A stretch of 64,000 nt of DNA from SHLQ01 sp964610745 (GCA_964610745.1 CAZSYL010000005.1:1-64000), one strand, 5' to 3'. Shown: positions 35,001-43,331, numbered from the stretch's first letter. Translations and numbers: made by a program. The notes: generated from the letters alone by a model not told the origin.

Positions 35001-35461
35001 AACGCAAGGCCGAACGGTAGTGCAAAGCCGTTACGCGCTCGCAGCGAGCGAGCAATCGCCATGGGATCGCGCAGCACCAACACCGCTGGACTCGGGCCGA
35101 GCACCCGTCGCCAGAACGGAAGCGTCAGACTCAGCCGCGGATCCTTGAACAGCCAGTCATCACTACTAAAGGCCGCGGTGAACAATCGTTGGGCTTTTGA
35201 ATCAAGGCTCAACTCGGGGAGGCCCAGCCGCTCCATTTCGGGCAGTGTGCTTTCGAGTGGAGCGAGCCAACTGGCACCGACGCGTTCGAGGAGATACTGA
35301 TTGAACTCAGTGAGGGCCGTAACCTCCCAGTGGCCACGAGGATTCGACTCATTTCCCCCGAGCATTGCTTCAGAATCGGGGAGATCGAACGGTAGCGAGG
35401 CAAGTGCCTCAGTGATTGCTGAGGTGCCACTGCGGTGCATCCCAACGACGTATAAGCCCAT
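32033..35461 (-). CDS. Giant sulfotransferase - GT2 - GT4 fusion protein
   Basis: 1142 residues. Residues 1-230 are a sulfotransferase-like domain (GLYVVGMHRSGTSAITEAL, WLFKDPRLSLTLPFW, VLVLRDPMAIARSLRARNG). About 270-410 is charged and coiled-coil-forming. About 455-710 is a GT2 glycosyltransferase (LTVIMPIYNAAEAVQRAI, VFVDDASPD, ILNSDTIVTPRW with the D-x-D-like NSD, GYGEENDFSMKLG). About 739-1142 is a GT4-type glycosyltransferase (SVLHDGGGGTEYHVSDL, TLHDFYMACPS, LLVGAINQSKGAALAAEVAR, EAWAAGVPVLVGPLGAPAE). ATG 35461 lies 6 nt after a minus-strand -10 box TATCAT (35468-35473). It probably synthesises a sulfated surface glycan. Confidence 0.87.
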   Translation of the reverse strand: MGLYVVGMHRSGTSAITEALASLPFDLPDSEAMLGGNESNPRGHWEVTALTEFNQYLLERVGASWLAPLESTLPEMERLGLPELSLDSKAQRLFTAAFSSDDWLFKDPRLSLTLPFWRRVLGPSPAVLVLRDPMAIARSLRARNGFALPFGLALWERYLRSAVKSLEGMHVHVTSFADIAGGGQPVVDLIEFASETFAKALPDDFDGMAHRASEAIDPSLRHQDGGPDVDLSLLSPQQADLQKLLLAARGTHAHFSVDLSDTSETPGLELAFSSAASLDAEAERTLGEREAKWVSDFEQSRTKAREDFTNAENRWRGDYEELTATVRAKDDAFEETADVLVSEIDRLRDLLALAETYDVSGAAARRQLEHDLTLARNERDTAVHERNISVQESSVFLRRRAVRYPVKVADGLRKLGLLAGRNADEPAVAIDPEPSAPAVPAHDGAPFVALADAIQSGLFDRPLTVIMPIYNAAEAVQRAIQALRRFTPDSVRLVFVDDASPDPRIARLLEPLDDAEHITVLTNPENLGFTRTVNRGLAHVREANGGDVIILNSDTIVTPRWSQRLRSVAHEDPAYATVTPLSNAAGAFSFSSPLPTGSDEAARLSAAVAEGARYLRPTGPTGNGFCLFIKAEALDEVRELDGDAFPRGYGEENDFSMKLGAAGFTHVVADEIAIFHEESASFGDAAKTELIEQGLAVLDERYPEYRSTAQAFVDSTAFVTAKANATAAIAAAADQPHPRTRVLSVLHDGGGGTEYHVSDLVNGLRDEYEPWVLIPAGNDLVLWTADDPAQRVEIARWSLSSPWDLRRFHNPEVAAVMAELLTRYNIDLVHIQHLIGHSLDMPRTARALGIPTALTLHDFYMACPSVNLLDENRVFCGGTCTAGDGPCQTPVWLDDDFDLKHRFVHMWRDETRKILEEVDVLITPSEDTKDHFVKIFGPEVGGRIHAIEHGRDFDRPRAFARVGDKNEAITILLVGAINQSKGAALAAEVARIGSERNVSVQLLGNVEPGYEDNVLSHGPYVRDDLPLILAQLRPTFVGVFSIWAETHCYVVSEAWAAGVPVLVGPLGAPAERVRNHGGGVIVPSLEPSEIIDAALKAARDRTGYATLASEASLSNVRTVAEMANDYRNLYSELLARKGAFSK

Positions 35462-35577
35462 CCGTGGATGATATCGGGGACCAGGGAGCATGGCGGGGAG
35501 ACCCGAGCTCGCTGCGATTGTCTCGGTCAGATCCAATTGGCTCTCAAGTGGAAGGCTAACTCCGCCGATTGGGGCGC

Positions 35578-36093
35578 ATGGAGGAAGTCAGGGATCGCCG
35601 AGGAAGCACTAGTCGTAAGATCGTCCTTATCGATCTCGAAAATATGCTCTTTGGCGACCACAAGGGTTCAGAAACCGAACAGCCTCGCGATCGATCTGCC
35701 GAGATCCTTGATCTCGCCCAGGCACGAAGGCCGGGCGACTCGGTCATTGTTGGCTGCAACCCTCACCTCGTGTTTCTCGCTGACGAGCTCTTTCCCGGTT
35801 CACAGATCGTCACGGGCAAAGGCAAGGACGGGGCCGACCACGCGCTGATCGAAGCTCTCGACCTTGGACGAGCCATCGAGCGATATAACGAGCTGTGCAT
35901 CGTGTCCGGCGATCACCTCTTCTGCGAAGTGGCCCACCCCGCACACCAGGCAGGACTGGTGGTCCGCATCGTGGCCCCGCACGCCGGCCTGAGCACGGCC
36001 CTGCGCGTCTATGCCGACACGGCTGTCTTCCTCCCCGAAGAAGCCGAGGAAGGCGAAACTGTCGTCGACGACGGCGAAGACGTCGCCGCGTAG
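35578..36093 (+). CDS. NYN-domain (PIN-like) protein
   Basis: 171 residues. IVLIDLENMLFG near the N-terminus carries the first acidic residues, GKGKDGADHALIEAL the second, and CIVSGDHLFCEVAHPAHQAGL the third acidic cluster, as in NYN/LabA-like PIN ribonuclease folds. HAGLSTALRVYADTAVFLPEE and an acidic tail end it. ATG 35578 is chosen; a TTG at 35569 lies 6 nt after TAACTC (35557-35562) and could be the true start. Possible ribonuclease, but partners and targets are unknown. Confidence 0.75.
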   Translation: MEEVRDRRGSTSRKIVLIDLENMLFGDHKGSETEQPRDRSAEILDLAQARRPGDSVIVGCNPHLVFLADELFPGSQIVTGKGKDGADHALIEALDLGRAIERYNELCIVSGDHLFCEVAHPAHQAGLVVRIVAPHAGLSTALRVYADTAVFLPEEAEEGETVVDDGEDVAA

Positions 36094-36146
36094 TAGCGCA
36101 CCGGAAAAGAATTAAGGCGAGACCTCAGATTGCCGATCGTCACAAG

Positions 36147-36509
36147 ATGGAGCGTCGTTTGTTCCACCGGGAGCCTGTCTCCATGAACGGTGACTTGCAG
36201 TGGGTAACGAAGGGCCGTTTTGGGCGCAAACAGCGCCAGCACGCCTTTGTGCGAACGTCGAATCTCTCACTCGATGGCGCCCAGGTGGAGTTGAATGGGA
36301 TCTACCCGTTTGCCGACAAGGCTCGGGCTCGACTGCAGTTGGGGATTCGCTACTGCGATGTGCGGATCATGGACGTCAAACACCAGAGAGACAAGACGAT
36401 CCTGCGCCTGTTCTTTATGGCTCCCAACGCCGACTTTGTCGCTCTCGTGGAGTCGCAGCTGCCGGTCATCACCACCGATCGGGAGCGTTTCGAAGGTAAA
36501 TGGACGTGA
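36147..36509 (+). CDS. PilZ-like small protein (uncertain)
   Basis: 120 residues. The middle part, RQHAFVRTSNLSLDGAQVELNGIYPFADKARARLQLGIRYCDVRIMDV, resembles a PilZ-type beta barrel with a 'xNxSxxGxxVxx'-like strand, but the canonical RxxxR c-di-GMP motif is not clear. The basic N-terminus (MERRLFHREPV) could supply arginines. It lies 53 nt after the NYN gene on the same strand. No membrane segment is present. The PilZ assignment is tentative. Confidence 0.6.
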   Translation: MERRLFHREPVSMNGDLQWVTKGRFGRKQRQHAFVRTSNLSLDGAQVELNGIYPFADKARARLQLGIRYCDVRIMDVKHQRDKTILRLFFMAPNADFVALVESQLPVITTDRERFEGKWT

Positions 36510-36515
36510 ACCGAG

Positions 36516-37178
36516 CTAACGCTTCTTTGTGTTCATCTTTGCCTCGGCTGCGACCTGCTTCTTCGTAGCTGCCCACGAGCAAATCGGGCACTCACCGAGG
36601 TCGTGATAACGAGCCGGACAGTACTCGCGCCCAAAGAAAATGATCTGCAGATGACGACGATTCCACGTGTCCTCGGCAAAGACCGCTTTCAGATCCTTCT
36701 CGGTCCGTTCGACGGTGGTGCCGTTGGACAATCCCCAGCGGTGGGCAAGGCGATGGATGTGGGTATCGACCGGGAAGGCAGGGACATCGAACGCGCCAGC
36801 CATGACAACGCTCGCAGTCTTGTGGCCCACCCCCGCGAGCGATTCGAGAAAGTCCCAGTCGGGAAGGATCTCACCGCCGCCGTCGATGATCTGGTGAGCC
36901 ATCGTCGACAGGTTCCTCGCCTTGGTCGGAGCGAGTCCAATCTGTTTGATGTGCTCGAGAATCTCGTCGGGATGAAGCGCGGCCATCTTCTCGGGGGTGT
37001 CGGCTACGGCGAACAATCCGGGTGTGACCTCGTTGACCTTCTTGTCCGTCGTCTGGGCAGAGAGCGCCACAGCCACGACCAGGGTGTAGGGATCGGTGTG
37101 ATCAAGGGGAACAGGTGGATCTGGATACAGCTCATCGAGCATCACGCCGATGCGGTCAGCCTTCTCTGCGCGTTTCAT
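36516..37178 (-). CDS. nth: Endonuclease III-like DNA glycosylase/AP lyase
   Basis: 220 residues of the HhH-GPD superfamily. The hairpin LESLAGVGHKTASVVM carries the catalytic Lys and FPVDTHIHRLAHRWGLS the catalytic Asp. ALSAQTTDKKVNEVTPGLF is the usual N-terminal helix. The C-terminal cluster reads C-x9-C-x2-C (YCPARYHDLGECPICSW) with only three clear cysteines, so the canonical C-x6-C-x2-C-x5-C iron-sulfur loop is altered. ATG 37178 is 6 nt after a minus-strand -10 box TATCCT (37185-37190), a leaderless arrangement. Confidence 0.9.
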   Translation of the reverse strand: MKRAEKADRIGVMLDELYPDPPVPLDHTDPYTLVVAVALSAQTTDKKVNEVTPGLFAVADTPEKMAALHPDEILEHIKQIGLAPTKARNLSTMAHQIIDGGGEILPDWDFLESLAGVGHKTASVVMAGAFDVPAFPVDTHIHRLAHRWGLSNGTTVERTEKDLKAVFAEDTWNRRHLQIIFFGREYCPARYHDLGECPICSWAATKKQVAAEAKMNTKKR

Positions 37179-37326
37179 GCAGCGAGGATACGCGCTGACG
37201 CTGGACCTCGCGGTTTGGACGACGTCGGCGTTTCTCCGGTTGAGGCGTCGCACTAGGTCGTTTGGCCCTCTCGACGAGACAACCAATTCCGATGGATATC
37301 CACGACTAGAGCGAGGAAATTTGAGG

Positions 37327-38808
37327 GTGCGTGCAGAATTGGTTATCGATCTCGCTGACCTGTCGCGGCGGATCGGCGAAGCGAGGGGGCGAGAAATCGC
37401 CGTCTACCCGGCGCTCTCGCAGCTCGCGGCGCTCTGGGCCAGCTTCGATGTCGAGGTCAGCGCAATGCACCTCATCACCCCTGCTCGCGGGGACGGTTCG
37501 CCAAGCGCTGCGGAGATGGTGTTTGACGCGTGGTGGCAGACCGAGTCGATCTTTCTGAACAACGCAAGCTTCACCGTTCATCGGACGACCTGTGCAACGT
37601 CAGATGACGGCTCTGAAGCTGTCGGCCTTGATGGACTCGTCACCGCCACTGCGCTTTCGCTCTCCGAACAGCTCTCAGCTACGACCGAGACCGACCCCAA
37701 CGCCGGCGACGCCATCGTCATCATCATGTCCGACTCACCGAACCTCTCCGGCTCGGTGATCCATGCGCGCGGTGTCCCGGTGTTCATTGCCGGCGTAACC
37801 GTCGCCGAAACGTCCCCAGCGAACATCCGTCTGACCACCGATGCCTTGGCGCTACTCAAGAATCGCTCGGCAGCAGCAGACTTTGCCGAAGTCGCGCCAC
37901 TCTCATCGACCGAGCGTCTCAAGACGTCAATCTATGACCGGAGCAGCGACGCCGCGACCCTGCCAAAGGGCGCTGAATCGCTGGTGCTGTTCGACCCACG
38001 CCATTTCGAGGTTGCCGTCGAAGAACAAGCCGATCTCGCCGCCCGTATCAACCGTGCGGTCCAAACGCTCGGCATGGGTCAGAACCCGCATCTGGTCGAG
38101 CTCCCCGCAGACCGAAGCGAGTCCGAATTGATCGCGCTCCTCTACCGGTTTGCGAACGACTACGAGAATCTCCCAATCGTGATCGCGTCGACATGTGCAA
38201 GCGCAATCGCCGCGGCCGCCGACCTTGGGAAGTACCACCTTCCGAACGCCCGCCGAGTGCAGCGACTGTGCCTTCTGAACCGTCCCATTCATTTTGACGA
38301 CACGCCATACGTTTCGTCGACTGCCGCCAGCCGGGTCGTGATCGAGAACCGGGTAACCGAGCTGCTCGACGAGACCGATTCGACAGTCGCGTCGCACAAC
38401 GGACCGACGAGCACAGCGGCGAAACAACGCGAAGAGACCACAGCTTGGCGTCAACACACCCAGCGCCGCTACGTGCTGCTCGGCGCGCATGGTAAGGAGG
38501 CAACGCCGGCGGACGCTGCTGGGGGCCACTTCCTCCCGATCAGGATCAGTGATTGCCCCGACTTCACGAGTCGGCCACCTGCCCTGCGCCCCGGGCTTGT
38601 CGTTGAAGCGGTCCTTAGCGACGACGAGTCGGAATGGATAGTCGTCTCCGATGCCATCGAACGCCGCAAGCGGCGCCGCGACGAGAACCTCACCGATGAG
38701 CAGATCCAGGCCATGCGTGGCGGTGGAACGGAACCGGTGGACGACACACCCGAGCAACCGACGGGCCCATTCAGGTTCAGCGGAAGCCAGCCACCCGTGG
38801 CTGCATAG
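37327..38808 (+). CDS. Large protein with NYN-like region(s)
   Basis: 493 residues. An N-terminal region (VRAELVIDLADLSRRIG, then GDAIVIIMSDSPNLSGSVIHARGVPVFIAGV) shows the 'visible asp - S/D - then backside strand' pattern of NYN/LabA-like PIN domains. A second half repeats a similar alpha/beta layout (ESLVLFDPRHFEVAVEEQADLA). The C-terminal third has RREETTAWRQHTQRRYVLLGAHGKEATPADA and a Pro/Glu-rich tail. Start GTG 37327 has GAGGAAA upstream; TTG 37321 is an alternative. Function unknown. Confidence 0.65.
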   Translation: MRAELVIDLADLSRRIGEARGREIAVYPALSQLAALWASFDVEVSAMHLITPARGDGSPSAAEMVFDAWWQTESIFLNNASFTVHRTTCATSDDGSEAVGLDGLVTATALSLSEQLSATTETDPNAGDAIVIIMSDSPNLSGSVIHARGVPVFIAGVTVAETSPANIRLTTDALALLKNRSAAADFAEVAPLSSTERLKTSIYDRSSDAATLPKGAESLVLFDPRHFEVAVEEQADLAARINRAVQTLGMGQNPHLVELPADRSESELIALLYRFANDYENLPIVIASTCASAIAAAADLGKYHLPNARRVQRLCLLNRPIHFDDTPYVSSTAASRVVIENRVTELLDETDSTVASHNGPTSTAAKQREETTAWRQHTQRRYVLLGAHGKEATPADAAGGHFLPIRISDCPDFTSRPPALRPGLVVEAVLSDDESEWIVVSDAIERRKRRRDENLTDEQIQAMRGGGTEPVDDTPEQPTGPFRFSGSQPPVAA

Positions 38809-38895
38809 CAGCGCCGTCCACAACGAACGGTCCAGCGAACGCACTTCGACAGCGCCGAGGGTGCAATCCGACTCTGAAGATCGGCAAACTAGAAT

Positions 38896-39924
38896 ATGAC
38901 CCCGCTCGAAGTTCGCCCCCTCGATGGAGCTGGAGCGGAAGTAATCGGTGCGGACATTTCGACGATCACCATCGGCGAATGGAACCAGATCGAAGCGGCC
39001 TTTGCTGCCTTTGGTCTGCTGATCTTTCCTGACCAGATCGTGACCGAAGACGAACACCTCGACTTTGCGGCGCGATGGGGTCGCATTGAGACGCCCCGAT
39101 CTGCCGGCCACCCCGCGTTTCCAAACATATCGATCTCGCCAGGTGGAGGTTCTACCCACAACGCCGAACAGGGTGTCTGGCACGCCGACCAGAGCTATCG
39201 AACCCGGCCTCCACTCGGTTCGGTAGCCATTGCTCGTGACCTACCGGCGAGCGGAGCCCAGTCGAGATTCGCATCAACATACGGAGCGTTCGATGCGCTC
39301 AGCTCAGGCACTCAACGCGCGCTCGAAGCCCTACGCGCCACCCACGCCGCTCCTCAACATCTCGAAGCCGACGCCCGTCTGAGCGACGGCACTTTCTATG
39401 ACAGCCGGCCGCCCGGCACACAATCGGATGAAGCAACTCATCCGGTGGTGATCCACCATCCGGTCAGCGGCCGCAAGACCCTTTTCGTCAATCCAACATT
39501 CACCACCCGGATCGAGGACATGGAAGAGCGTCAAGGCCTCGGACTTCTCAACCAGCTCTACGATCACGGCCAGCAGGATGAGTTCACCACAACGATCGAC
39601 TGGGAGCCCGGAATGGTCGTGCTCTGGGACAGCCGGGCAATGTGGCACTTCACTGCACACAGCACCACTCCCCCGGTCATGCATCGCGTCACGATCGCCG
39701 GTGTTGAACTCCGCCCAGCTGTTGCTCCGGAGAAGGCCGACCCATCGCTAACCCAACGAGCCGGCGCCACCCTCGCTGGTGGCATTCTCACTGCAGCCAT
39801 GACCGGAATCGCCGAGGTCATAGATCCCGAGCGGGTCAAACAAGACATCGAGATCGTGTCCGAAGCTCCCGACAAGGAGCCACTGACCGACCTCGACTTC
39901 GGTGGGTTACCCCCGCTCGACTAA
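38896..39924 (+). CDS. TauD/TfdA-family 2-oxoglutarate dioxygenase
   Basis: 342 residues. LRPLDGAGAEVIGADIS-type N-terminus and LLIFPDQIVTEDEHLDFAARWG are the family's first strands. The iron ligands are visible in VWHADQSYRTRPP (HxD) and the distal His in MHRVTIAGVE; GRKTLFVNPTFTTRI lies between. The family oxidises taurine, sulfonates, phenoxyacetates and other acids; the substrate here is unknown. ATG 38896 follows the -10-like CAAACT (38885-38890) by 5 nt. The last residues overlap the convergent GT2 gene by 18 bp. Confidence 0.88.
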   Translation: MTPLEVRPLDGAGAEVIGADISTITIGEWNQIEAAFAAFGLLIFPDQIVTEDEHLDFAARWGRIETPRSAGHPAFPNISISPGGGSTHNAEQGVWHADQSYRTRPPLGSVAIARDLPASGAQSRFASTYGAFDALSSGTQRALEALRATHAAPQHLEADARLSDGTFYDSRPPGTQSDEATHPVVIHHPVSGRKTLFVNPTFTTRIEDMEERQGLGLLNQLYDHGQQDEFTTTIDWEPGMVVLWDSRAMWHFTAHSTTPPVMHRVTIAGVELRPAVAPEKADPSLTQRAGATLAGGILTAAMTGIAEVIDPERVKQDIEIVSEAPDKEPLTDLDFGGLPPLD

Positions 39925-40794
39925 CACCGAGTCCGAGAGCGATTCTGGCGGCGGACCCCAACGTCGACTGAGCACATCGCAGATCGCCCGACGGCGGGCG
40001 GGCGCAGACCAGTAGGGCGTCCGACGTTCGGCGGACAGGCTTCCCTTAGCCAGCTGCCAGAACATCATCGCAAACCGCATTGCGGCCTTGCGACGTCCGA
40101 AGTGCTTGGCCAACAAGAGAATCGTGTTTCGTTCCATCAAGTACTCGACGACGGGCGTGGCCGAGGCGACCATTGGGTTGACGACCATTGCACCGCGCAC
40201 CAACCCGACTTCGAACCCGGACGATTTCGCCCGAAGACCAAGGTCGGCTTCCTCGCAGTAGGCAAAGAACCGCTCATCGAACAAACCAATCGAGTTGAGA
40301 CACGTCCGGCTGGCCATCATGAGGGTGCCATGGGGATAGTCGGCAACCTGAAAGCCGAATTCGTCTGCCGCTGGAACCAGGATTGGCCCAAAGACATGAT
40401 CGACCTTTGGGATCGACCCGTCGCCGACGTCGGCGCTGAGGAGTCCCGCAGCGGGGCGCTCGTGCGCGGCGTTGAGCATCGCCGCGATCGTCCCGGGTTT
40501 CGGGAGCGCGTCGTGAGGGGCCACAACAGACCACTCCGTGCCGCTGCCGTCAATTAGCCACCGTTCCCAGCCGCGATTGGCCGCGGGCCCAAAGCCGCTG
40601 TTGTATCCCACATCGATCACCGGAACATTCGCCCCGAGAAGCTCGTCGAGAAGTTGCCGTTCCTCTGGCCCTGAACCGTTATCGACCACCATCACCTCAG
40701 CGACCTCCGTCAACTGGGCGAAGGCATCGACGGTGCGTGAGCAGGCCTGAGGTTGATTCCAGTGAACGATAATGACGCTCACCTTTGCGGACAC
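39907..40794 (-). CDS. GT2-family glycosyltransferase (rhamnosyltransferase-like)
   Basis: 295 residues. SVIIVHWNQPQACSRTVDA opens a GT-A fold, EVMVVDNGSGPEE is the next strand, and GYNSGFGPAANRGW the WbbL/RfbF-like signature. A D-x-D-like element is in VVAPHDALPK, and LFDERFFAYCEEADLGLRA is the acceptor-side motif. GTG 40794 is 7 nt after a minus-strand -10 box TAGCGT (40802-40807). Likely a cell-envelope glycan enzyme. The C-terminus overlaps the TauD gene on the other strand. Confidence 0.88.
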   Translation of the reverse strand: MSAKVSVIIVHWNQPQACSRTVDAFAQLTEVAEVMVVDNGSGPEERQLLDELLGANVPVIDVGYNSGFGPAANRGWERWLIDGSGTEWSVVAPHDALPKPGTIAAMLNAAHERPAAGLLSADVGDGSIPKVDHVFGPILVPAADEFGFQVADYPHGTLMMASRTCLNSIGLFDERFFAYCEEADLGLRAKSSGFEVGLVRGAMVVNPMVASATPVVEYLMERNTILLLAKHFGRRKAAMRFAMMFWQLAKGSLSAERRTPYWSAPARRRAICDVLSRRWGPPPESLSDSVLVERG

Positions 40795-40804
40795 GACTAG
40801 GACG

Positions 40805-41830
40805 CTAGCGGATGGGACGAAGTCCTGTAACGACGATCGAGGTGTCGAGTTCCTTCAACTGTTCTGCCAGCTGGAGGGCCATTTCGTTGCCGAGGTCGGC
40901 AACTCCCATATCCGCAGCTCGCTGCATGGCATCGCGAGCCGTCAGCTTCTCTAGTTCGCTTCCGTTCGGCGCAAAGGTCAGCACATCCAGCTCAACCTCG
41001 CCGTCCTGGCCTATGGCACCAGCCAGACCGGACAGAAGCGGCACAAAGACCTGCAACTCGCCCGTGTCGTCTCGAAAGGTCCCTACGCAGCCTCGGATCG
41101 GGCCGCCACAAACGGTGTTCTCGTAGTAGCCCTGCAGAGTGGCGCGCACTTGGGTCGCATTCTCGCGGGCGGCTCTGAACGAAGAAACGGTGTGGGTTGC
41201 GCCGCGAATTTCGAAGTGGTCTGGGGGAAGTCCTTCCGCGGAGAGCCAATGGTCGGGGAACCGGCTCCGGTCGATTGCTTCGATCCGACGAGGGCTATTG
41301 GTCGAGACGTATTGGCGGACTTGCTGAGTTGCGATTGCCTCGAGGTGGCTTTGGTGAAGCCCGCCGCGCTCCTCGTCGATGAGGTCACGTTCGAAGGCAA
41401 TGGCCAGCATCTCGAGGAGTTCAGAAACCCCGAACGCCCAGAGATCGACGTGGGTATCGTCGCGACACCCCCTGAAGATTCGCCCGCCAGGATGCGACGC
41501 CGAGGCCAGCTCGATCCAGATCCTCGAATGGGTCCAGTCAGCGATTGGCAACAGAATCGCAGGTGCCAGCGGCTGCTCCATCTCCCGGCGTTCAATAATG
41601 TGCTTCAGCGGAATGAAACCATCGAGGCACGGCCATTCCACGCTGCCCGGGTTCCAGCTGCTCCAGAACGACCGCAGCTCCATCGGCAATCGAAGCGGTG
41701 AGATCAGTTCTTCGATCTCGAGCATTTGTCGACCATGCTTGGAACGGCGCGTCCATGGTTGCATTGAGACGCCGTATGGCCGGCCTGCGTTGTTGAGGCG
41801 ATCAACGGCCTCATCTACCAATATCATCAT
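40805..41830 (-). CDS. SMI1/KNR4 (SUKH)-like protein with extra C-terminal domain
   Basis: 341 residues. The N-terminal half resembles the SUKH superfamily: LISPLRLPMELRSFWSSWN, ILLPIADWTHSRIWIELAS and VDLWAFGVSELLEMLAIAFE. The C-terminal half (RGATHTVSSFRAARENATQV, CGGPIRGCVGTFRD) is a separate alpha/beta domain I do not recognise. ATG 41830 is preferred to a TTG 6 nt upstream. SUKH proteins are often toxin immunity factors, but no toxin gene is nearby, so no such role is claimed. A gene of its neighbour GT2 starts 11 nt downstream on the same strand. Confidence 0.6.
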   Translation of the reverse strand: MMILVDEAVDRLNNAGRPYGVSMQPWTRRSKHGRQMLEIEELISPLRLPMELRSFWSSWNPGSVEWPCLDGFIPLKHIIERREMEQPLAPAILLPIADWTHSRIWIELASASHPGGRIFRGCRDDTHVDLWAFGVSELLEMLAIAFERDLIDEERGGLHQSHLEAIATQQVRQYVSTNSPRRIEAIDRSRFPDHWLSAEGLPPDHFEIRGATHTVSSFRAARENATQVRATLQGYYENTVCGGPIRGCVGTFRDDTGELQVFVPLLSGLAGAIGQDGEVELDVLTFAPNGSELEKLTARDAMQRAADMGVADLGNEMALQLAEQLKELDTSIVVTGLRPIR

Positions 41831-41897
41831 CCGCAATTTCGGCGCACAAAGGCCATGCCTTTACCGATTCTGCGAACCCGAGAGACGATCGACCAGA

Positions 41898-42320
41898 TCA
41901 GGTGGACGGCGGAGCGATTTCGCGTCGATCCTGAACCGAATCCCAAAACCACCGCGACGCGGTCATTAGCACCACGGCGGGAGTAAAGACCAGCACCGAA
42001 ACGCCGTACCAGATCAGGTGAGGAGAGTCGTCCACGCCCGCGTACGGATCGCCGTACTCGACCCACGTCAAGATGAAGAACGACGCGCTGAGGACGAGAG
42101 AAACTGCAGATCGTTCACTCCACTTTTCGGGAGATGCAACCCGAGCAACTCCAAACACCGACGCGACGATCAGCAACACGCCGAGCGCACTTCCGTTGTT
42201 GTCGATTCGAGTCGGATCGCCATCGAGATAGAGCGCAACGCCATATGCCGCCAATCCACCCGCAGGTATGAGTGCAGCTGCAACGATCAGTCGCAGTAGC
42301 CGCCAGGCAGTTCCCTTCAT
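41898..42320 (-). CDS. Four-helix membrane protein of unknown function
   Basis: 140 residues with four predicted transmembrane helices: LIVAAALIPAGGLAAYGVALYL, LGVLLIVASVFGVARVA, AVSLVLSASFFILTWVEY and LIWYGVSVLVFTPAVVLMTA. No family is recognised. It has a charged C-terminal tail (DRREIAPPST). The ATG at 42320 has no strong ribosome binding site or -10 box, so start choice is uncertain. Confidence 0.6.
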   Translation of the reverse strand: MKGTAWRLLRLIVAAALIPAGGLAAYGVALYLDGDPTRIDNNGSALGVLLIVASVFGVARVASPEKWSERSAVSLVLSASFFILTWVEYGDPYAGVDDSPHLIWYGVSVLVFTPAVVLMTASRWFWDSVQDRREIAPPST

Positions 42321-42419
42321 GCATCCACGCTGCCATCGACCATTGGTGGCTGCCTAGGGTCAATCGACTCTTCAATAGTCATCCACAACCAGCGAAAGCA
42401 GAGCGCATATCGTGTCGAC

Positions 42420-43319
42420 GTGACGTGGCTGAAGCGCTTCAAGTTTCGCTGGATTCTCATCGCTACGGGCCTCGCTTTGGCCGGTTGCGCTGGCTTGGCC
42501 TCGCAAACGACCGCCAGTTCCGTCTCATCGGCTGATCCGGTGCCCAAGCCGTCGGTCGAACGTAGCGTCGGGGAACTGACTCCTCAGCTGCCCCGAGCGA
42601 TACTCACGCCAACCACCCAGCCACCGGTAACGACAACAACTACGACCACTACGTCCACAACCACAACCATTGCTGAGCGGCCGCCGGTCGAGTTGACCGC
42701 CGATGACCTCCTCGACCGACGACTCGAGACCTTTGACGTTCTCGTCCCTCCTGTCGACGAGGTGTTCGTGTCAATGATCGAAGCTCCCGCGCCGACAGAT
42801 GTCATTGCCCGAAGCACGTGGCATGGCGAATGCCCCGTGGCCGCGACCGACCTTGCATACGCCCAGGTTTCGTTCTTTGGATTCGACGGCGAATTCCACA
42901 CGGGGGAGCTCCTGGTGCATCGCGACTTCGCAGCAGACATCGTGGACATCCTGGCTCGCATGCACGAGATGCGCTTCCCGATCGAGGAGATGAGCGTCGT
43001 GTCACCCCACGACCTCGCGAATCCAACCGCCGAGGAAAATAACACGTCGGTCTTCACCTGCCGGAGGACCATTTCGGGAGGGCGTTGGTCTCGCCATGCG
43101 TACGGCGACGCGATCGACATCAACCCATTCCACAACCCCTATGTCTCAAGCAGTCGGGTGATCCCCGAGCTTGCCACCGCCTACGTCGACCGCGAACGTC
43201 AGGTCCCGGGACTCATCGACGCAGAGATTCGATCCATGTTTGCCGACATTGGATGGGGCTGGGGCGGCAATTGGAACAGCGTGAAGGACTGGATGCACTT
43301 CAGCGCCACCGGGGACTGA
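42420..43319 (+). CDS. Exported M15-type peptidoglycan peptidase lipoprotein
   Basis: 299 residues. A signal peptide ends in a lipobox (LALAGC at about 18-23). A Thr-rich linker (TTTTTTTTSTTTT) is a probable cell-wall-spanning, glycosylation-prone region. The catalytic domain is of the D-Ala-D-Ala carboxypeptidase/M15_4 family, with SRHAYGDAIDINPFHNPY (zinc His and Asp) and WNSVKDWMHFS (the last zinc His). It should trim peptidoglycan peptides outside the membrane. GTG 42420 is 6 nt after the -10 box TATCGT (42408-42413), a leaderless arrangement. Confidence 0.85.
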   Translation: MTWLKRFKFRWILIATGLALAGCAGLASQTTASSVSSADPVPKPSVERSVGELTPQLPRAILTPTTQPPVTTTTTTTTSTTTTIAERPPVELTADDLLDRRLETFDVLVPPVDEVFVSMIEAPAPTDVIARSTWHGECPVAATDLAYAQVSFFGFDGEFHTGELLVHRDFAADIVDILARMHEMRFPIEEMSVVSPHDLANPTAEENNTSVFTCRRTISGGRWSRHAYGDAIDINPFHNPYVSSSRVIPELATAYVDRERQVPGLIDAEIRSMFADIGWGWGGNWNSVKDWMHFSATGD

Positions 43320-43331
43320 ATCATCGAACTG

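Noticed and set aside
40805..41830. Toxin-immunity pair at the SUKH-like gene
   Set aside because: Neighbours are a glycosyltransferase and a small membrane protein with no toxin features.
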